A stretch of 64,000 nt of DNA from Dreissena polymorpha (Eukaryota; Mollusca; Bivalvia; Myida; Dreissenidae): NCBI RefSeq assembly GCF_020536995.1, contig NC_068362.1, forward strand, positions 102,432,376 through 102,496,375, in the 5' to 3' direction. The translations under genes and the position numbers were made by a program. Position 1 is the first letter of the stretch, and each line of letters opens with the position of its first letter. Below, in pieces: positions 12,810-25,395 of the stretch. The notes under the pieces are model-generated. The model saw only the letters and a program-made list of their open reading frames with translations, was not told the DNA's origin and made no database searches.

Positions 12810-14400
12810 AAAGAGCCTTCCAATTACAAAGGAATCACACTTTATCATTTAATGATTTATACTTCATCATTTTTATTCGGTTTTAGGGACAAACGAAGTA
12901 CAACCGATTGTATTTTTGGCATACATAGTATCATACAAAATGTTCTTTTGCAGAAACATAAGTTATATTGTGCTTTTATTGATTATGAAAAGGCATTTGG
13001 TACAGTTATCACGAAGCATTTTTGATAAAATTAATTGAATCAGGTTTTAGTTGCAAAATGATAGCATTCATAAATAGTATATAAGTAAATGTAAAGTCAT
13101 GTATAAAAGACAGGATATATTCCGTCTCCAGTGATCTCTTGGTGTTAAACAGGGAGATCACTGTCTGGTTTATAAATGATATTAAAGATTGTATAATTAA
13201 TGTTCAGAACCAACTTAACAATGTATACCTTTACTCTTCTAAATGGGGTCTTGACATAAACGTTAATAAAACGAAAATATGCATATTTGACATACGAAAA
13301 AGCAGAGGAAATAACACATGGTCAAAAAAATAACGAGTGTCTTGAAATTGACGACAGTTTTGTATATCTGGGTTTACATTTCCTCTACACAGGACATATG
13401 TCTAATACTGTTAAAATATTATATAAACATGCATCTAGAGCATATCATCATATTATATCTATTTGTGGCTGAATTACATGTCAAGACCAGCTAGTTCTAT
13501 TGGATTCTTTAGTAAAAACAACTATTGGAATCATAAGAAAAAAACAATTATGCTGTATGGTTATGAAGTCTGGGGAATTTATGATGACTCTGCTATTGAT
13601 AAATTACATTACAAATTTTGCACTATATTCTTTGTTTGAAACAATCTCCTTCTTACTATGCTGTTCTTAGTTAATTGCATAGATTCCTCTAGCCGTTTTA
13701 TGTAAACTTAAAGCGTTACGTTATTGGATGAAAGTTGTAAATAACCGAAATTCTTTATTATACCAAGTTTGTATTTAACAGATGAATACTTTGACAAATT
13801 TCAATTGTACGAAAAATATCTATGGCGTCATGCTTTGAAGTTAGCTTTAGACAACATTGGCTTGGGTTATATGCTTTACACAACTGATTTGACGTGCGAA
13901 ATTGCTTACGTGATAAACCAAAGATTTAAAGATCATCTTGTTCACGATACTTTGTTTCACATTTCAAAATGGAGCTCTACTTTGAATTAAAAAAAAGCTT
14001 CGAATATGTCTTATGAAAAGTCAAGAATCCAAATGATCCTTTTTCGATTACCGGTAAGTTCTCATTGTCTTGAATTAGAAGTTAGTAGATACAGAAGATT
14101 GTGCCAAGTAGAAGGCGAGTGTAAACTCACTCTGTAAATGTTGTTAAATCCGAATATCACTTTTTATTATAGTGTCCATTTTATAAAGATGTACGTATAA
14201 ATATCATATCCGGACATCATGGCCTACCATAAGTTAATATATTAATGTTCTTAAGCTCAAAATTATTGCGAAATGTTTGGTCGAAGCGTTCAAACTTAGA
14301 GGTGAAAATTTGAGTAGTCTAGCTGTTGTATACTTGCATGCGTACAAGCATACAGGTAATTGTATTTAATAGTCACACATATTATTTGTAAAGATTTCGT
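12810..14400 (+). pseudogene. LINE remnant: reverse transcriptase and C-terminal region
   Basis: Successive plus-strand frames carry non-LTR reverse-transcriptase motifs: SNYKGIT near 12820, RSTTDCIFGIHSI, then LYCAFIDYEKAF (RT motif A, first catalytic Asp) near 12965-13000, and GVKQGD near 13140. Thumb-like text follows (YSSKWGLDINVNKTKICIF) near 13220-13285, then DDSFVYLGLHF near 13350. From 13770 there is a C-terminal segment (YEKYLWRHALKLAL). Endonuclease and ORF1 are absent, so it is 5'-truncated, and the frame is broken many times by frameshifts and stops. The catalytic FADD region was not found between 13140 and 13220, suggesting an internal deletion. Confidence 0.8.
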
Positions 14401-16300
14401 ATTTGCTCATCTTTAATTTGTATTATTGTATGATTCTCTGTCTTGGTCATATTTCTTTTGTAAATATATACTTTGTAAAAGGCAGAATGCCGGATTGCCA
14501 ATATATTTAGAAACTTGAATTTGTTTGATTATTACGATAAATAATAAAGAATAAAAACAATGTATGCTATGATCTAAGTTGTTTTTAAAAAAATCCCTGT
14601 TCAACTGTTGATACACTAGTACCCTCAATTTCTATGATGGTTGCGCAGAGAACCGTACGTCCACATCGGGGTTTTGCTATTAAAGGGAACTGTCAAAAAC
14701 GCAAAAAGTTAACGCATGCGATAAAGATAAAGAATGCAGTACGAATACGAAATGAACAGAGAAATAACAGAAGCGATACGAGTTTTATAAAAATTGATCA
14801 AAATTCTTGAAACATCAAGAAATGTCATAATGCAATGTATTATTAAAATGAATAAATAACTTATTGTATCGAAATTACAGAAAGTTTAGGCTAAAATAAT
14901 ATTAATATATATGTATAACATATTAAAATTTTTCGTCCCTTTATTTTACTTAAAAGTTATTAAAACTAAAAAGCTATGTTAAATTATTATTCCTTTGTTT
15001 GTTCAAATTACTTCTTATTATAAATAACAAATGTTTTTGTATTTTGGAAAATTTTCATACACTTATATTCGCTTTGTTTTTTTTAATCATAAATAAATCT
15101 ATTTAGCGAATAGTTTGAATAAGTGGCAACAGATAAGAGTCATTAAAAAAACTCCTACAAAATAATTTCTTCTCAAAGACATATCTACAAATTAATTAAA
15201 TGTCTGTAATTTTGCAGGTAATAAATAATCAACAAACATTAACTTACTTAAGCAATAAATGTAATCTTTTATCGCCTTGATGTCTTCACGACATATGTTG
15301 ATGTTATTGCGCATAGGTTTTCTGTCTTGTTTTATATTTGATGCGTTTTTATACTATTTATTTTTTGTTAGTGTTCACATTTTACTCGCCTGTCGTCTGT
15401 GGTTTCAACTCGGCTGCGTGTTCACGTTATTTCTATATCGCATGCGCTTTCTGACAAGTTATATATTGCCAACGTGTTCTTATATCTTATTATCATAGTT
15501 GTTTCCTTCTTTTGCAAATGTGTATATGCGTTTTCCTAATATATTAATATTGTCTGTGTTTTTGTTTTTTAATACTTTATGGGTCTCCATACTAAGTCTA
15601 TATCTTCATGTTTTGCTATTTATTTATTGTCTACATGTTCTACTTTTTTTATATCGCCTTAGTGCTTTGCTGCTTTCATATAATCAGCGTTATTATACTA
15701 TTTATATCAAAGTAAACTATTTTCTTAATTATTGCTAAATTACTCCCAATATTTAGTATATTGAAGAATCCATAATCGATGTATCAAGGATAATTAAATG
15801 ATGGTTTCAAAGATGAGAAAGGAGATGTTTCTGAATAATGGATACTTCAATGTTTACAATTTAAGTTTTATTTTTTAATACGTTTAATCATATAGTTTGT
15901 CTATGTTAAATTTCATAACGTGATTGCGGGCGTTTTTCGACGATGATTGACATATACCATCCTTAAGTAGAAAATGGATGTGCCGACTGGATGCAACTTG
16001 AAAAAAGGCTCCCAAAGCGTTGTTATTGATGCGCCGTATTGATCTACGGTAAGTGGTATAAACAGCAACATTTGTGCACATTGTGCCTCTATATCCCGAC
16101 GACGACCTTTTTAAAGCGCCGCTATAAATGCATGTATCAATTTCAAACCTCTAAACTGCTTGTGCCCCTAGTGGTTCGCCGTCTAATACCTTTAATTCTC
16201 CGCCGTAAATGCGTACTTATGGCGATTTTCGTCAGATAAGGGGACCCAAAAGTATCCGCGTAAACTGTTTATGATTCGTTTTAGGCTCGCCAGCCCACTC
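14401..16300. other. AT/T-rich intergenic sequence
   Basis: No supported gene. Two back-to-back hydrophobic frames at 15277-15738 lie in T-rich DNA, whose Phe/Leu/Tyr bias follows from base composition. A slightly more GC-balanced patch at 15890-16250 has no recognisable product. Confidence 0.45.
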
Positions 16301-16785
16301 AGCCCCTTTACCTAGTAAGCAATAGTGCCATGGCATATAAAGCCTCGTTACCTTGTAGGCAATGGTGCCATGGCATATAAAGCCTCGTTACCTTGTAGGC
16401 AATGGTGCCATGGCATATAAAGCCTCGTTACCTTGTAGGCAATAGTGCCATGGCATATAAAGCCTCGTTACCTTGTAGGCAATGGTGCCATGGCATATAT
16501 AGCCTCGTTACCTTGTAGGCAATGGTATCATGGCATATATAGCCCCTTTACCTTGTAGGCAATTGTGCCATGGAATATATAGCCCATTTACCTTGTAAGC
16601 AATGGTGCCATGGAATATACAGCCCATTTACCTTGTCGGAAATGGTATCATGGCATATATAGCCCATTTACCTTGTAGGCAATGGTGCCATGGAATATAT
16701 AGACACTTTACCTTGTAGGCAATGGTGCCATGGAATATATCGACCCTTTACCTTGTAGGCAATGGTGCCATGACATTTTTAATCA
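16301..16785. repeat. 40-bp minisatellite, about 12 copies
   Basis: The unit contains AATGGTGCCATGGCATATA and GCC-CGTTACCTTGTAGGC and repeats exactly every 40 bp: starts at 16321, 16361, 16401 and so on to 16761. The first five copies are nearly identical; later copies diverge (CATGGAATATA, AGCCCATTTACC). Confidence 0.95.
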
Positions 16786-17700
16786 CCACTATAAGACTAG
16801 ATGCTCACATGTTTTGTAGAAAAATATATACAGTGTAATTTTCCTATTGAAATTTAAAAATGAAAGAGAATTACAGATAACAGACAGTATAAGTAGACAA
16901 TCTTTAAGGTCAGCTTGCCCTACCCCTCCTCCTTATTTAACGGGGCGTGTGTGGTTAGTATCGACGGCGGGGATTTGATAATGTATGCACATAACCAGTC
17001 AACTTCTTGTAAGATTTAAGGACTACTACAATTAATCAATACTTAGTCAAAGAACATTGAGTTGCAGTTTTACTTTAAATAGAAAGTGAAAACAGCGTCA
17101 ACTCTGCAAATGAGATTGTAAGATGATGTCAACCAAAGTTAAAAGCCTTTTGTTTGAGTCCTGCACAGTAATTGTCTAAATTACTTATGTATAAACAATT
17201 AAACATTTGCATTTCAGTAAGACAAATTAATGTAGTTTAAATAAATCAAACATATTTACACATTTTTATATTGTGGATAAGGACTTATAGATGTTTTATA
17301 TCATTGAACACGTAATTTATAATATCAAACTCGTGCTCGTGTGCAAACGATTGAAAACTAAAACAACTTTACATCGCGTACAGTGGAAAGTTGGTTAATA
17401 AATACATCCTGCAAAGTTAAATAATTTATACAAGCTGTCAAGATCTGCGATGAAAACTTCCATCATAACCTAGACAAAACCTGTGTAATGTAGTCGATGT
17501 GTATATATCGTGTATTCAGTTAAACGAATCAAATCAGTTCTTTAAGAAAATGAGAAACATAATTTGAACAAGAACCCCATGTTTATACATATATATAAAT
17601 ATTCTTTTAATGGACAACCAACAAATAACAAAGTTTAGACAAACAGTGTCCACATAAGTATACGGACACCAATTTAATTCAGCCTAGCTCTAAGAAAGTA
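16786..17700. other. AT-rich intergenic sequence
   Basis: No gene, RNA or repeat recognised. Confidence 0.45.
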
Positions 17701-17935
17701 TGGCTTAATGCATGAGCGTAAAGTGTCGCCCCAGAGTAGATTGAGTAGTTTGCACAGGCTAATATGGGACGACATTTTCCGTTTTTTTTTGTATTTTTCG
17801 TTTAAAGGAGGTCTCTCCTTAGAGAAAATCTATTTATGTGGATTGTGTCGTCCCTTATTAGCCTGTGTGGATTTCACGGGCATATCTCGTACGACACTTT
17901 ACGCTCATGCATTTAACCCCGTTTTCAAAGAGGAA
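17701..17935. mobile_element. Palindromic MITE, family M1
   Basis: Inverted-repeat element whose arms carry TTAATGCATGAGCGTAAAGT on the left and ACACTTTACGCTCATGCATT on the right, with inner GTCGTCCC / GGGACGAC and GCACAGGCTAAT words. Other copies lie at 22385, 48219, 50063, 58991 and 63547. No coding capacity. Confidence 0.85.
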
Positions 17936-18021
17936 GGCTCGGCTACTGGTAACAGATCGCCCAGACACAGAACACATCTTTCACACTTGTTTTGTATCTA
18001 TTTACAATTAGTATGTTAATG

Positions 18022-18234
18022 TTAACCCTTAAAGCGCTGGAGCTGAATTTTAAAGGCCTTTGCAAACAGTTTGGATCCAGATGAGACGCCACAGAACGTG
18101 GCGTCTCATCAGGATCCAAACTGTTTGCTATTCTGATAGTATTCTTTGAAAAAAATCGAAGAAAATGCTAATTTTAGAAATTCTGCAGACGACATTTTAG
18201 CAGACGACAAATTTCCCAGCATGCAAAGGGTTAA
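18022..18234. mobile_element. Palindromic MITE, family M2 (variant)
   Basis: Bounded by TTAACCCTT and AAAGGGTTAA. It contains a central stem in which GATGAGACGCCAC pairs with GTGGCGTCTCATC, extended by CAAACAGTTTGGATCC pairing with GGATCCAAACTGTTTG. In other M2 copies the stem reads GACGCCGC / GCGGCGTC, so a base pair has changed on both arms here. Confidence 0.8.
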
Positions 18235-20258
18235 ACCATGGCACTGACCATCATTTCAATATTTTGGAACTAAAGTAAATACTGATGTGTGCCTTGTTAA
18301 GCGGTTTTTAAAGAATCAATATCACTTCAACTAATCAATGTTAAATATATATGATGAGTTTTCAATATTTAAAATAGAATTATTATATTAAATAATTAAT
18401 GATTAAATGTTCATATTGAAAAATTCCGGACAGTTCATACTGTGTTGGTACATTTATTCTACTTATGATTAACGCACAATAATTTAATAATGTTTATGTA
18501 TGTTATTAAAACATAAAATGTGTTAGAAGCCATATGCGCTGTAATTTAGTATTTCCTACAAATATGTAAGAAAAATATTTTATCTAAATAAACTACACAA
18601 ATATTAAATTCACAAATTATAGCATTGAAAGGATTGATTGAGAAAGGGAATAACAATAAATATCAACACCTATCTTACAATAACATTGTATTAAAACGTA
18701 GTGAACTGTTTGAACAATTATATTGTATTCGAATATTTTTATCTTAATAATATCATACCTATTGTTTAACATGTAAGACAACAATTACAAATCTTTTTAT
18801 CCAACACGGATACAACTTTGAACGTTTTTATTGTCTTACATATTGTTTATCTAACTTGCGCTGACCATTTGGTGAAATTACTTTACACACATAAAATAAC
18901 GTTTAAGTTACTTAAATTAATTTACTAACAAAACAGTAATATTTTGGAATAGTTTGAAATTACTATAACATGGAATGTGTCTGCATTTGGGGATCGAAAC
19001 GAAGACCTTTAGAAACAAAAGTTAACTCGCTACAGTCGATCTAGGAATCTGAATCGATATTGAAACTCTATTTTAACAAAACACTTTTTTTGCTTAGCTA
19101 TCGATGGAAAAAGTTACAAACGCTTAAAACGTTTAACGGTTTCCATTGATGATTCTAAATTAACTATCGTACATTTAAAACATGCTTCTTTGTCAGGAGC
19201 GTTTTGTTTAAATATGGTGCTTTTTGAAGCGATAACTATTGTTTTGTTATTGTCATTTCGCCAAACTGTTAATTAACAAGCCCTTGTAACTTTATGGATT
19301 AATCAATATGTTTTGGTAAGCCTAAAATGTACTATTTGATGTTCTTTTGAGAGTTATAAAAATAAAATATATAAATCCACATGTTATTTAACTCTTCGAT
19401 GAAATTGTTTTTTTTTTAAATCGTCAACTAGATTCGAAGATGAAATTACAATTAAAACCTTGTCTTTGAGTTGAAAAAAAATATTATTAACGGTTATAAA
19501 CTTAACATTCACATGACAAAAATACTACAACATAAATAGCACGTGTATAGTAAAAATGTCTATCGAAAAAGGTTGGCCAAGCTACCTACGCTAATTGTCT
19601 GAGAAGGTAGTGGAGACAACAACTTTTCCGCCTTATAATATCATATCTTGCCAGGTTATTTTAAGACGCCAATATCAAGCATCTGAACCAGGAAACATGC
19701 CCAGGTATTTTGACGAATGCATCCCTCTCTTACTTCTCGATGGTCCTTTGTAACATAAAAAAAAGAAAGTAATATATGAACATGAAGTTATATATAAATA
19801 ACAGGATAGTTGTTTTATGGACATATACATGTATATGCATTACTTTAACAATTATAATAACATTATTACGCAAGATATCATTTTTTAAATGCGTCAGTAG
19901 CTCATTATTTATTACTTTTGTTAAATTTACAGTCAGGTAAGTGCGGTCGTATTTAGGGATGAAATGGCCGTGCTTTATGCAAATGATGAATCATGGCTGT
20001 CATCTACACACATTTAATACATTTGCTCCACACAAGCCCCGACCTTTCTGAGGAAAACGTGACATATCCTAGTAGCAATTTGCACAAGTAACATAAAATG
20101 TTGTCTAAACAGTTGGATTTTTAGTTGATGTTGTGTCAACGAAATGTCAGCAAAAGAGCTTACGATAGAAACCGCATACATTATAAAATTATCATCGATA
20201 ATTAAATTAATTGTGCACTACAGACTTAAACATACTTATTAAGAAAAAATGGTCTAAA
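18235..20258. other. AT-rich intergenic sequence and 3' flank of the secreted-protein gene
   Basis: No additional gene recognised. The right part (about 19900-20258) lies downstream of the stop codon of the minus-strand gene at 20259-21936 and probably holds its 3' untranslated region; I did not find a clear AATAAA signal on that strand. Confidence 0.4.
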
Positions 20259-20605
20259 TTAGTGTCTTGGCTGTCTGGTTCTGCGGGGCGGGGCTGGAGT
20301 TGTTGGTGCGGGTTGAGCTGCCCCGCCCCTAGCTGCTCCTCTTGCGCGTTCTTTAGGCGCCGCTTTCTTAACTGCGGCACCGCCTTCACCGCCTTCACCA
20401 CCAGGACCACCTTCACCGCCGGCCGCTGCACCAGCCGCGTTCTTCCCGCCTCCCCTTCCTGCCGCGCCGGGTCCTTTGTTGTCCGGAGCGTCCGCTCCGT
20501 CAATGAGACCCAGCATTGAGAGAACAGAAATGTCCCTCTGAAACTGGCTTCGTGCACGCGCGTCCGGCTGCGAAAGAGACTGCAGGGCCATTAGCTCGTT
20601 TCCAT
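20259..20605 (-). CDS. Secreted Gly/Ala-rich basic protein, exon 2 (last coding exon)
   Basis: Second coding exon of a 159-residue protein; the first coding exon is 21804-21936. The acceptor reads GTGTTATTTTTAG before ATGGAAACG; joined to the single G left by exon 1 it continues as DGNELMALQSLSQPDA. Residues about 45-75 look like an amphipathic helical segment (LSMLGLIDG). After that comes a Gly/Ala-rich low-complexity stretch (GAAGRGGG, AAGGEGGPGGEGGEGGAA). The tail is basic and Pro-rich (TTPAPPRRTRQPRH) and ends at TAA. The exon is strikingly GC-rich in AT-rich surroundings, supporting real coding sequence. I do not recognise the family. By composition it could be a structural secreted protein such as a shell, byssal or mucus component, but that is inference. 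Confidence 0.75.
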
Positions 20606-21803
20606 CTAAAAATAACACATTTGTCTTTAAAGTTAACACTTTGATTTATTTTCAAACATTCGTTGCTAGAATGGCCATTCCGACTGAAATAAATGTTCTT
20701 GTTTTCTTTTTTATGAATACAATAAAGTGGTGTTTTACGGGTATACGACATGAGCTTTAGCGATTGATGTGCAATTCACTCAAGGCAAAAGGTAAAACAC
20801 CTGTTCAATGTTCAAAGACTTGAAATACGTAAATATGGAAGTATCGAAAATACGTATTACCAATTTTAATAGCAGGCCTATGTGACCATGACGCATGCGA
20901 TACTCGACACTTAGTATGACTAAAACTAATGATCACATGTCAATAATTGTTTCAGAACGTATGTTATTTTAGTGAACATCAGTCAAATAATTGTCATGTC
21001 AAGGGGAAGAAAACACTAATTCGTTCAACAATGACATGGATGTCAGACATACGTATTGACGGGCATCACCCACGCGGTCTAATGAATATTTGCTATACTT
21101 AACATTGGCGTCCGTCACCTCGACGTTTTATTATTGAGTTATTGATTCTTCTATAGCGCGGAATCGTGCATTGAAAAATAGTGATGAAATAGTTGAACAA
21201 CGTTTCGCAATATGAAGATATTAGTGGTCATTATATTACTATCACTTACATACGTATTCATATCATACAAAGAAAACTGTTCTGCTACAACAAACCAGAC
21301 AATATACTAAAGAACGCAGTGAAATGCAAAAAAGTGAGGTTATATTCAACAATATTACAATCTTGCAGGCGCACACAATGTTACACCAAACATTTATCCC
21401 CTTTATCAAAATATCATGCGCATAAAAATGAGAGAATGACGTTAAAATAAAACTTGTTAAAACTTATAATACGCATACTTTAACAGAAAACATACTTGAC
21501 AACAAATCGTATACCAGTATTGTATGTGCCCGGTTGCTTCAAGCCGTGACGCGAAAAGCAACCATAAAATCTTGGTATGGGTGAAAAACAAAACTAACAT
21601 TCTTAACTGTATGCTTATTACGGACATGTTACAATAATCGGATGTTTTAAAAACAAAATATATGAATAGTGCGTGTAACAATGTAGGCTATTAGTTATTT
21701 AGATTTATTAACATCAACAGTACAGACTTGTATTCACATTATCGAAGCATGCCATGGCTTCTGAGAATTGACATGCGGTCTGATTTTTTTGTAAGATTCT
21801 TAC

Positions 21804-21936
21804 CAAGGCCGAACAGTAGGGCGGCAGTCAGCATATCCGGATCATTTCCAAAGAGAGGATGTTGTCGCCCGAATAAAAATCCATTTACGCAAACGCACAT
21901 AACACAGAGCGTTAGAACAGTCCCGAAGGTCTTCAT
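21804..21936 (-). CDS. Secreted Gly/Ala-rich basic protein, exon 1 (signal peptide)
   Basis: The start is ATG at 21936, giving MKTFGTVLTLCVMCVCVNG, a typical signal peptide with cleavage likely just after it, then FLFGRQHPLFGNDPDML. The exon ends CCTTG before the donor GTAAGAATC, in phase 1, which fits the exon 2 acceptor at 20606-20607; the intron is 1,198 bp. A possible acceptor (TTTTTAATAG) lies one base upstream of the ATG, and a matching donor (CATTAG before GTAATTTA) lies at 22080/22079, implying a 5' untranslated exon. An upstream in-frame ATG would lengthen the N-terminus by nine residues, but it would sit in that proposed intron. Confidence 0.78.
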
Positions 21937-22079
21937 ACTATTAAAAAGTACACACGATATGTACATGACGGTTCAAATAGCTAATCCTTTCGCGATTTCC
22001 GTATTGTTTGAAATGAAAACTCAACAAAATATCAGACTGAAAACAAAATTCATATGTTTCTTCAACCTTGTTAAATTAC

Positions 22080-22245
22080 CTAATGTTGAATGAAATATCT
22101 TCTGCGATTGTCAACGTGCAGGCGACCTAACGTAACGCTTTACGTCAATGACGCGCCGTCATTCTGTTGGACAATGTATTATTCAATGGGAAGCAATGAA
22201 CGTGTTATCGTGGTTGCTCAATGAATCTCATTAACCAAGGTGTTG
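22080..22245 (-). other. Probable 5' untranslated exon of the Gly/Ala-rich protein gene
   Basis: On the minus strand a good donor (CATTAG then GTAATTTA) lies at 22080/22079, facing the acceptor just before the start codon at 21936. A TATA-like CTATTTAAGCC lies near 22270-22280, about 30 bp upstream of a plausible start near 22245. The exact transcription start is a guess. Confidence 0.4.
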
Positions 22246-22384
22246 ATTACTGAATCTGTGTGATAGGAAACTTTATGGCTTAAATAGTTCGATCAACGAT
22301 TAACCACTAACATTCGGTCTTTTATTATATTGTGTATGTTTTGTAAATATTAAATACAGCCAACTGTAATTTGTCCAATAACAT

Positions 22385-22601
22385 ATGGGTCGGGCTGTAT
22401 GAAAAGGGTGTTTAATGCATTTGCAGTCTGCACAGGCTCATCAAAGACGACACTTCGGCCTAAACTCGATTTTTCGTGAAGTAGAGTCTTCCTTGAAATG
22501 AAGTGCTGTTAAAGTGGAATGCACAGGCTAATCAGGGACGACACTTCACGCACATGCGTTAACCCCCCCCCCCCCCCCCCATTTGACAGAGCAACGCCCA
22601 T
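22385..22601. mobile_element. Palindromic MITE, family M1, with internal poly-C run
   Basis: Terminal inverted repeats run from ATGGGTCGGGCTGT on the left to ACAGAGCAACGCCCAT on the right. Inside are GCACAGGCTCATC and GCACAGGCTAATCAGGGACG. A run of about 18 C lies at about 22563-22580, next to the right terminus. Confidence 0.82.
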
Positions 22602-24060
22602 ATTTAAATGGATCCTATGCATCTTTGACAATAACAATAAGAGCGTTTAACGCATTTTTACAACTTCTGACTGTCAAGTTTAATAGAAAGAGAACCAATT
22701 CTTGGAATCACGCGTAGTAGCAAATGTTCGATGTGTAACATAACGCTGTAGAGACGGCTAACATCAGCAGCTACTTATTCCAGAAAATTCGATACAATTA
22801 TTCATTGCTTGTTAATGTCCCAGTCTACGGTACATGCACGTATCTTTTCAACAACGAAACGTTAACGACATATGCTTAAGTGTGGTGCAACAAAAACATC
22901 TGTTCTTTCTTTATCCTTAAGAACAAAACAAGGAACATTGGTGAACAAAACATGAACATTATTTAAATAAAAGACCCATAACGAATGTTATTTTTCTTTG
23001 ACGCTTTGATGTTTGTTACCGACTATTTTTGTGATGACGTCATGACGAATGAGGTCATCAGGGATAATTTAGTCAATTCGTCCGAACTGCTTCTTTAAAC
23101 ACCTTGTTTATAGTTAGCGGCTGACAGCCCCATGTCATTTTCATGGCGGATGAGAGTCGTGTCATTTTAATAAGCTCATTTAAATTCATGTTTCAATGTC
23201 AATGGCAACTTTCGTGTACATGCCCTTAATATTTCAATATACAATGTACATGTATTATCTGTTCCGTTCACATTTGTTTGACTGAATAATAATATTTAAT
23301 CTTCAAGTTGGTTCTGTGATGCGATTAATCAACGGCATAAAAGTAAAAGCCTTATAGAAATGCACACGTTGCAAACGTCGTTCTTTACATATAATATACA
23401 ATTATTGAAAAAAATAATATGATAAATGCTTTAAGATGAAAACTTTAATGACACACTAAATTGATAAACGAAGTGCCGAATGGTATATAGATATTCTCGC
23501 AGTCCGCTATTTAACCACAAGAGCCGCGTCGTGCGAAAATGGGTCTTATGCCATATTCTCCAGTTGTAGCTCTATGCGTCTGCATCTGAGTCATAATGTC
23601 CGCTAATTCGATCACGAAATAGTGCGTGTCTTTATAGCGCACAGTATTGAGCCGTGCAATACTTCGCGAATATGGAGCTACGCTAGACGCATATGTCATA
23701 CGACCCATTTTTGAAAGCCGCCGCTGATATAGTCCTACAAGGGATCATTTGTTAAAATAACTTTGAATAAAAATGTGCTCAATGTTTTTAAATAATTAGT
23801 TAAGTTTGTGTTGTGAATGTTTATTTAGAACTTTTATCTCACTAAATAATAATTCTGGCATATGACGGCGATTTACTCACACTTTTCCTTTGTATCTCGA
23901 TTTACCAGTGTTAAATGCACATATTTTGAATAATATATTAAAACCAGCAAATATTAAAAAATATTGCTCAAAATAGGCTAGGACAAGAAACAGCTTGTCT
24001 GACATTCAACATTTACCAAGCGTTTACCGGATCCAATTTACGATCCACGACATTAAATGA
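22602..24060. other. Intergenic sequence with one possible MITE
   Basis: Apart from the inverted-repeat element at 23536-23714 I see no gene here. The sequence is AT-rich. Confidence 0.4.
23536..23714. mobile_element. Short inverted-repeat element (MITE-like)
   Basis: The left end AAAATGGGTCTTATGCCATA is mirrored at the right end by TATGTCATACGACCCATTTT. Further pairing is seen between GTAGCTCTATGCGTC on the left and the TATGGAGCTAC-GACGC segment on the right. The interior is GC-richer than the flanks and has no conserved product. Confidence 0.6.
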
Positions 24061-24064
24061 TAGA

Positions 24065-24866
24065 AGACAGTTTTATAATAAACATTTATTTCGTGGAAAC
24101 ATAAATAACAGTGTCAATGGAAGTAATGCGTTCAAAACAAATATATGGCATGTTAGCAAGCAGATAATAAGATGATTAAATATGTTAATAAAATGGTTTA
24201 TATTCAACCTGATACATCAGCCCCGTTGACGCGTAATCGCGCGTGTCAAACATGTTAATAAAAACAGGCGTGTATGAATATCAACAGAGGATGTGTGACC
24301 GCTTATTTGAATTATTTACTTATTTACTAGGAAAACTCGTCACTGGAAATCATATATAAATATAATAAGCAAGGAAGAAATATATTCGTGCTATTCAGTG
24401 TGATTTTTCATAATTACCTCGAAATTATGAAATCGAAAACAGTAAAAAATATGGCAATTCATATGGAATGTGATACAATTTATAAAAATAATATTTTAGA
24501 ATGAGCGCTGGTTGAAGTTTTTAAACAAACAAATTCTATCAAATATACACGTAAAACATATATCCTTTGCATGGCTATCAGTTCATGCAGAATTCATTCA
24601 TGCTTATGTTTCACAAAAAAGCAACAGCCTTATTATCAAGACCAATTAAAAAAACGCAGAAAATAGGGTATATTAAATAAAAATATTGTCTTAAGATAAC
24701 ACTTGAGATTCGTCCAGATCTATCAAACATATTTGATTCCCATTTAGTCGAGTTCTGTACACTTATCATGTCAACTAAAGCATTCCAATTCTGTCTGCAC
24801 AAATAATTGTAGAAGCAACAATTTGAATCAGTTGTTCTGCATATGGCTGGAGTAATGGCAAAAACC
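24065..24866 (-). other. Probable 3' untranslated exon of the Tyr-rich secreted-protein gene
   Basis: On the minus strand, an acceptor (AATTTATTTCAG before GTTTTTGCC) at 24866 faces the donor (GCTGAT before GTAAGTGT) found shortly after the stop codon at 25192. A candidate AATAAA polyadenylation signal lies near 24087-24092. The right boundary is supported by splice signals; the left boundary is a guess. Confidence 0.45.
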
Positions 24867-25191
24867 TGAAATAAATTAAAATTAAACTATTCGGATTAAT
24901 TCAACCCTATTTAACGAAAGAAAGATCAAAAAGTAAATCAGCGGTCTCTCTACTTGTATGCATATATCTTGTGTATACTGTGCGTATTAGCACCATATTT
25001 TGCTAAAGGTGATGTGCATTAATTAATTATTCGATAAATTATTTTAAAACTTATTTTTGTTTTTTAAGAACGCAAAACAGTCACGAACACTTTAGCATAA
25101 CCAATATCTAGTATTAAAATGGTTAGCAATAATGTAATAAGATAGCCAAGCATTACGAAACAAAGCCATTACACTTACATCAGCTGTCCGG

Positions 25192-25395
25192 TTACGAATT
25201 AAAGTTGAAGGAGTCATACGAATCATAACCATCTCCGTAGTAGACTACGGGACCACCGAATCCTGTATGGTACACGGATGGGCGGACATAATATGGCGGG
25301 TAGCTTGGGGCCGACCGGTAGATGATGAAAGCGTGCGTGACTGCGGTCATGATGGCCAAGAGGAGGCATGCCCTGATGAGGAGTTGGCTGAACAT
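25192..25395 (-). CDS. Small Tyr-rich secreted protein, 67 residues
   Basis: The reading frame starts at ATG 25395, four bases after an acceptor (TTAATTCCAG), and ends at TAA 25192. MFSQLLIRACLLLAIMTAV followed by THA is a clear signal peptide. The predicted mature chain of about 45 residues holds nine Tyr (APSYPPYYVRPSVY, VVYYGDGYDSYDS) plus Gly, Pro and Ser, with no Cys. I do not recognise the family. Tyr-rich short secreted proteins occur among mollusc shell-matrix and byssal adhesive proteins, so such a role is possible but unproven. Introns lie in the 5' leader and probably the 3' trailer, and all coding sequence is in one exon. It lies about 3 kb from the other secreted-protein gene on the same strand. 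Confidence 0.75.
   Translation of the reverse strand: MFSQLLIRACLLLAIMTAVTHAFIIYRSAPSYPPYYVRPSVYHTGFGGPVVYYGDGYDSYDSFNFNS

Noticed and set aside
15277-15738. Two consecutive hydrophobic membrane-protein genes
   Set aside because: Phe/Leu/Tyr richness follows from T-rich DNA; no splice, promoter or family evidence.
20207-20557. Alternative frames opposite or beside the Gly/Ala-rich exon
   Set aside because: Shadows of a GC-rich exon; only the frame with matching splice phase and signal-peptide exon is supported.
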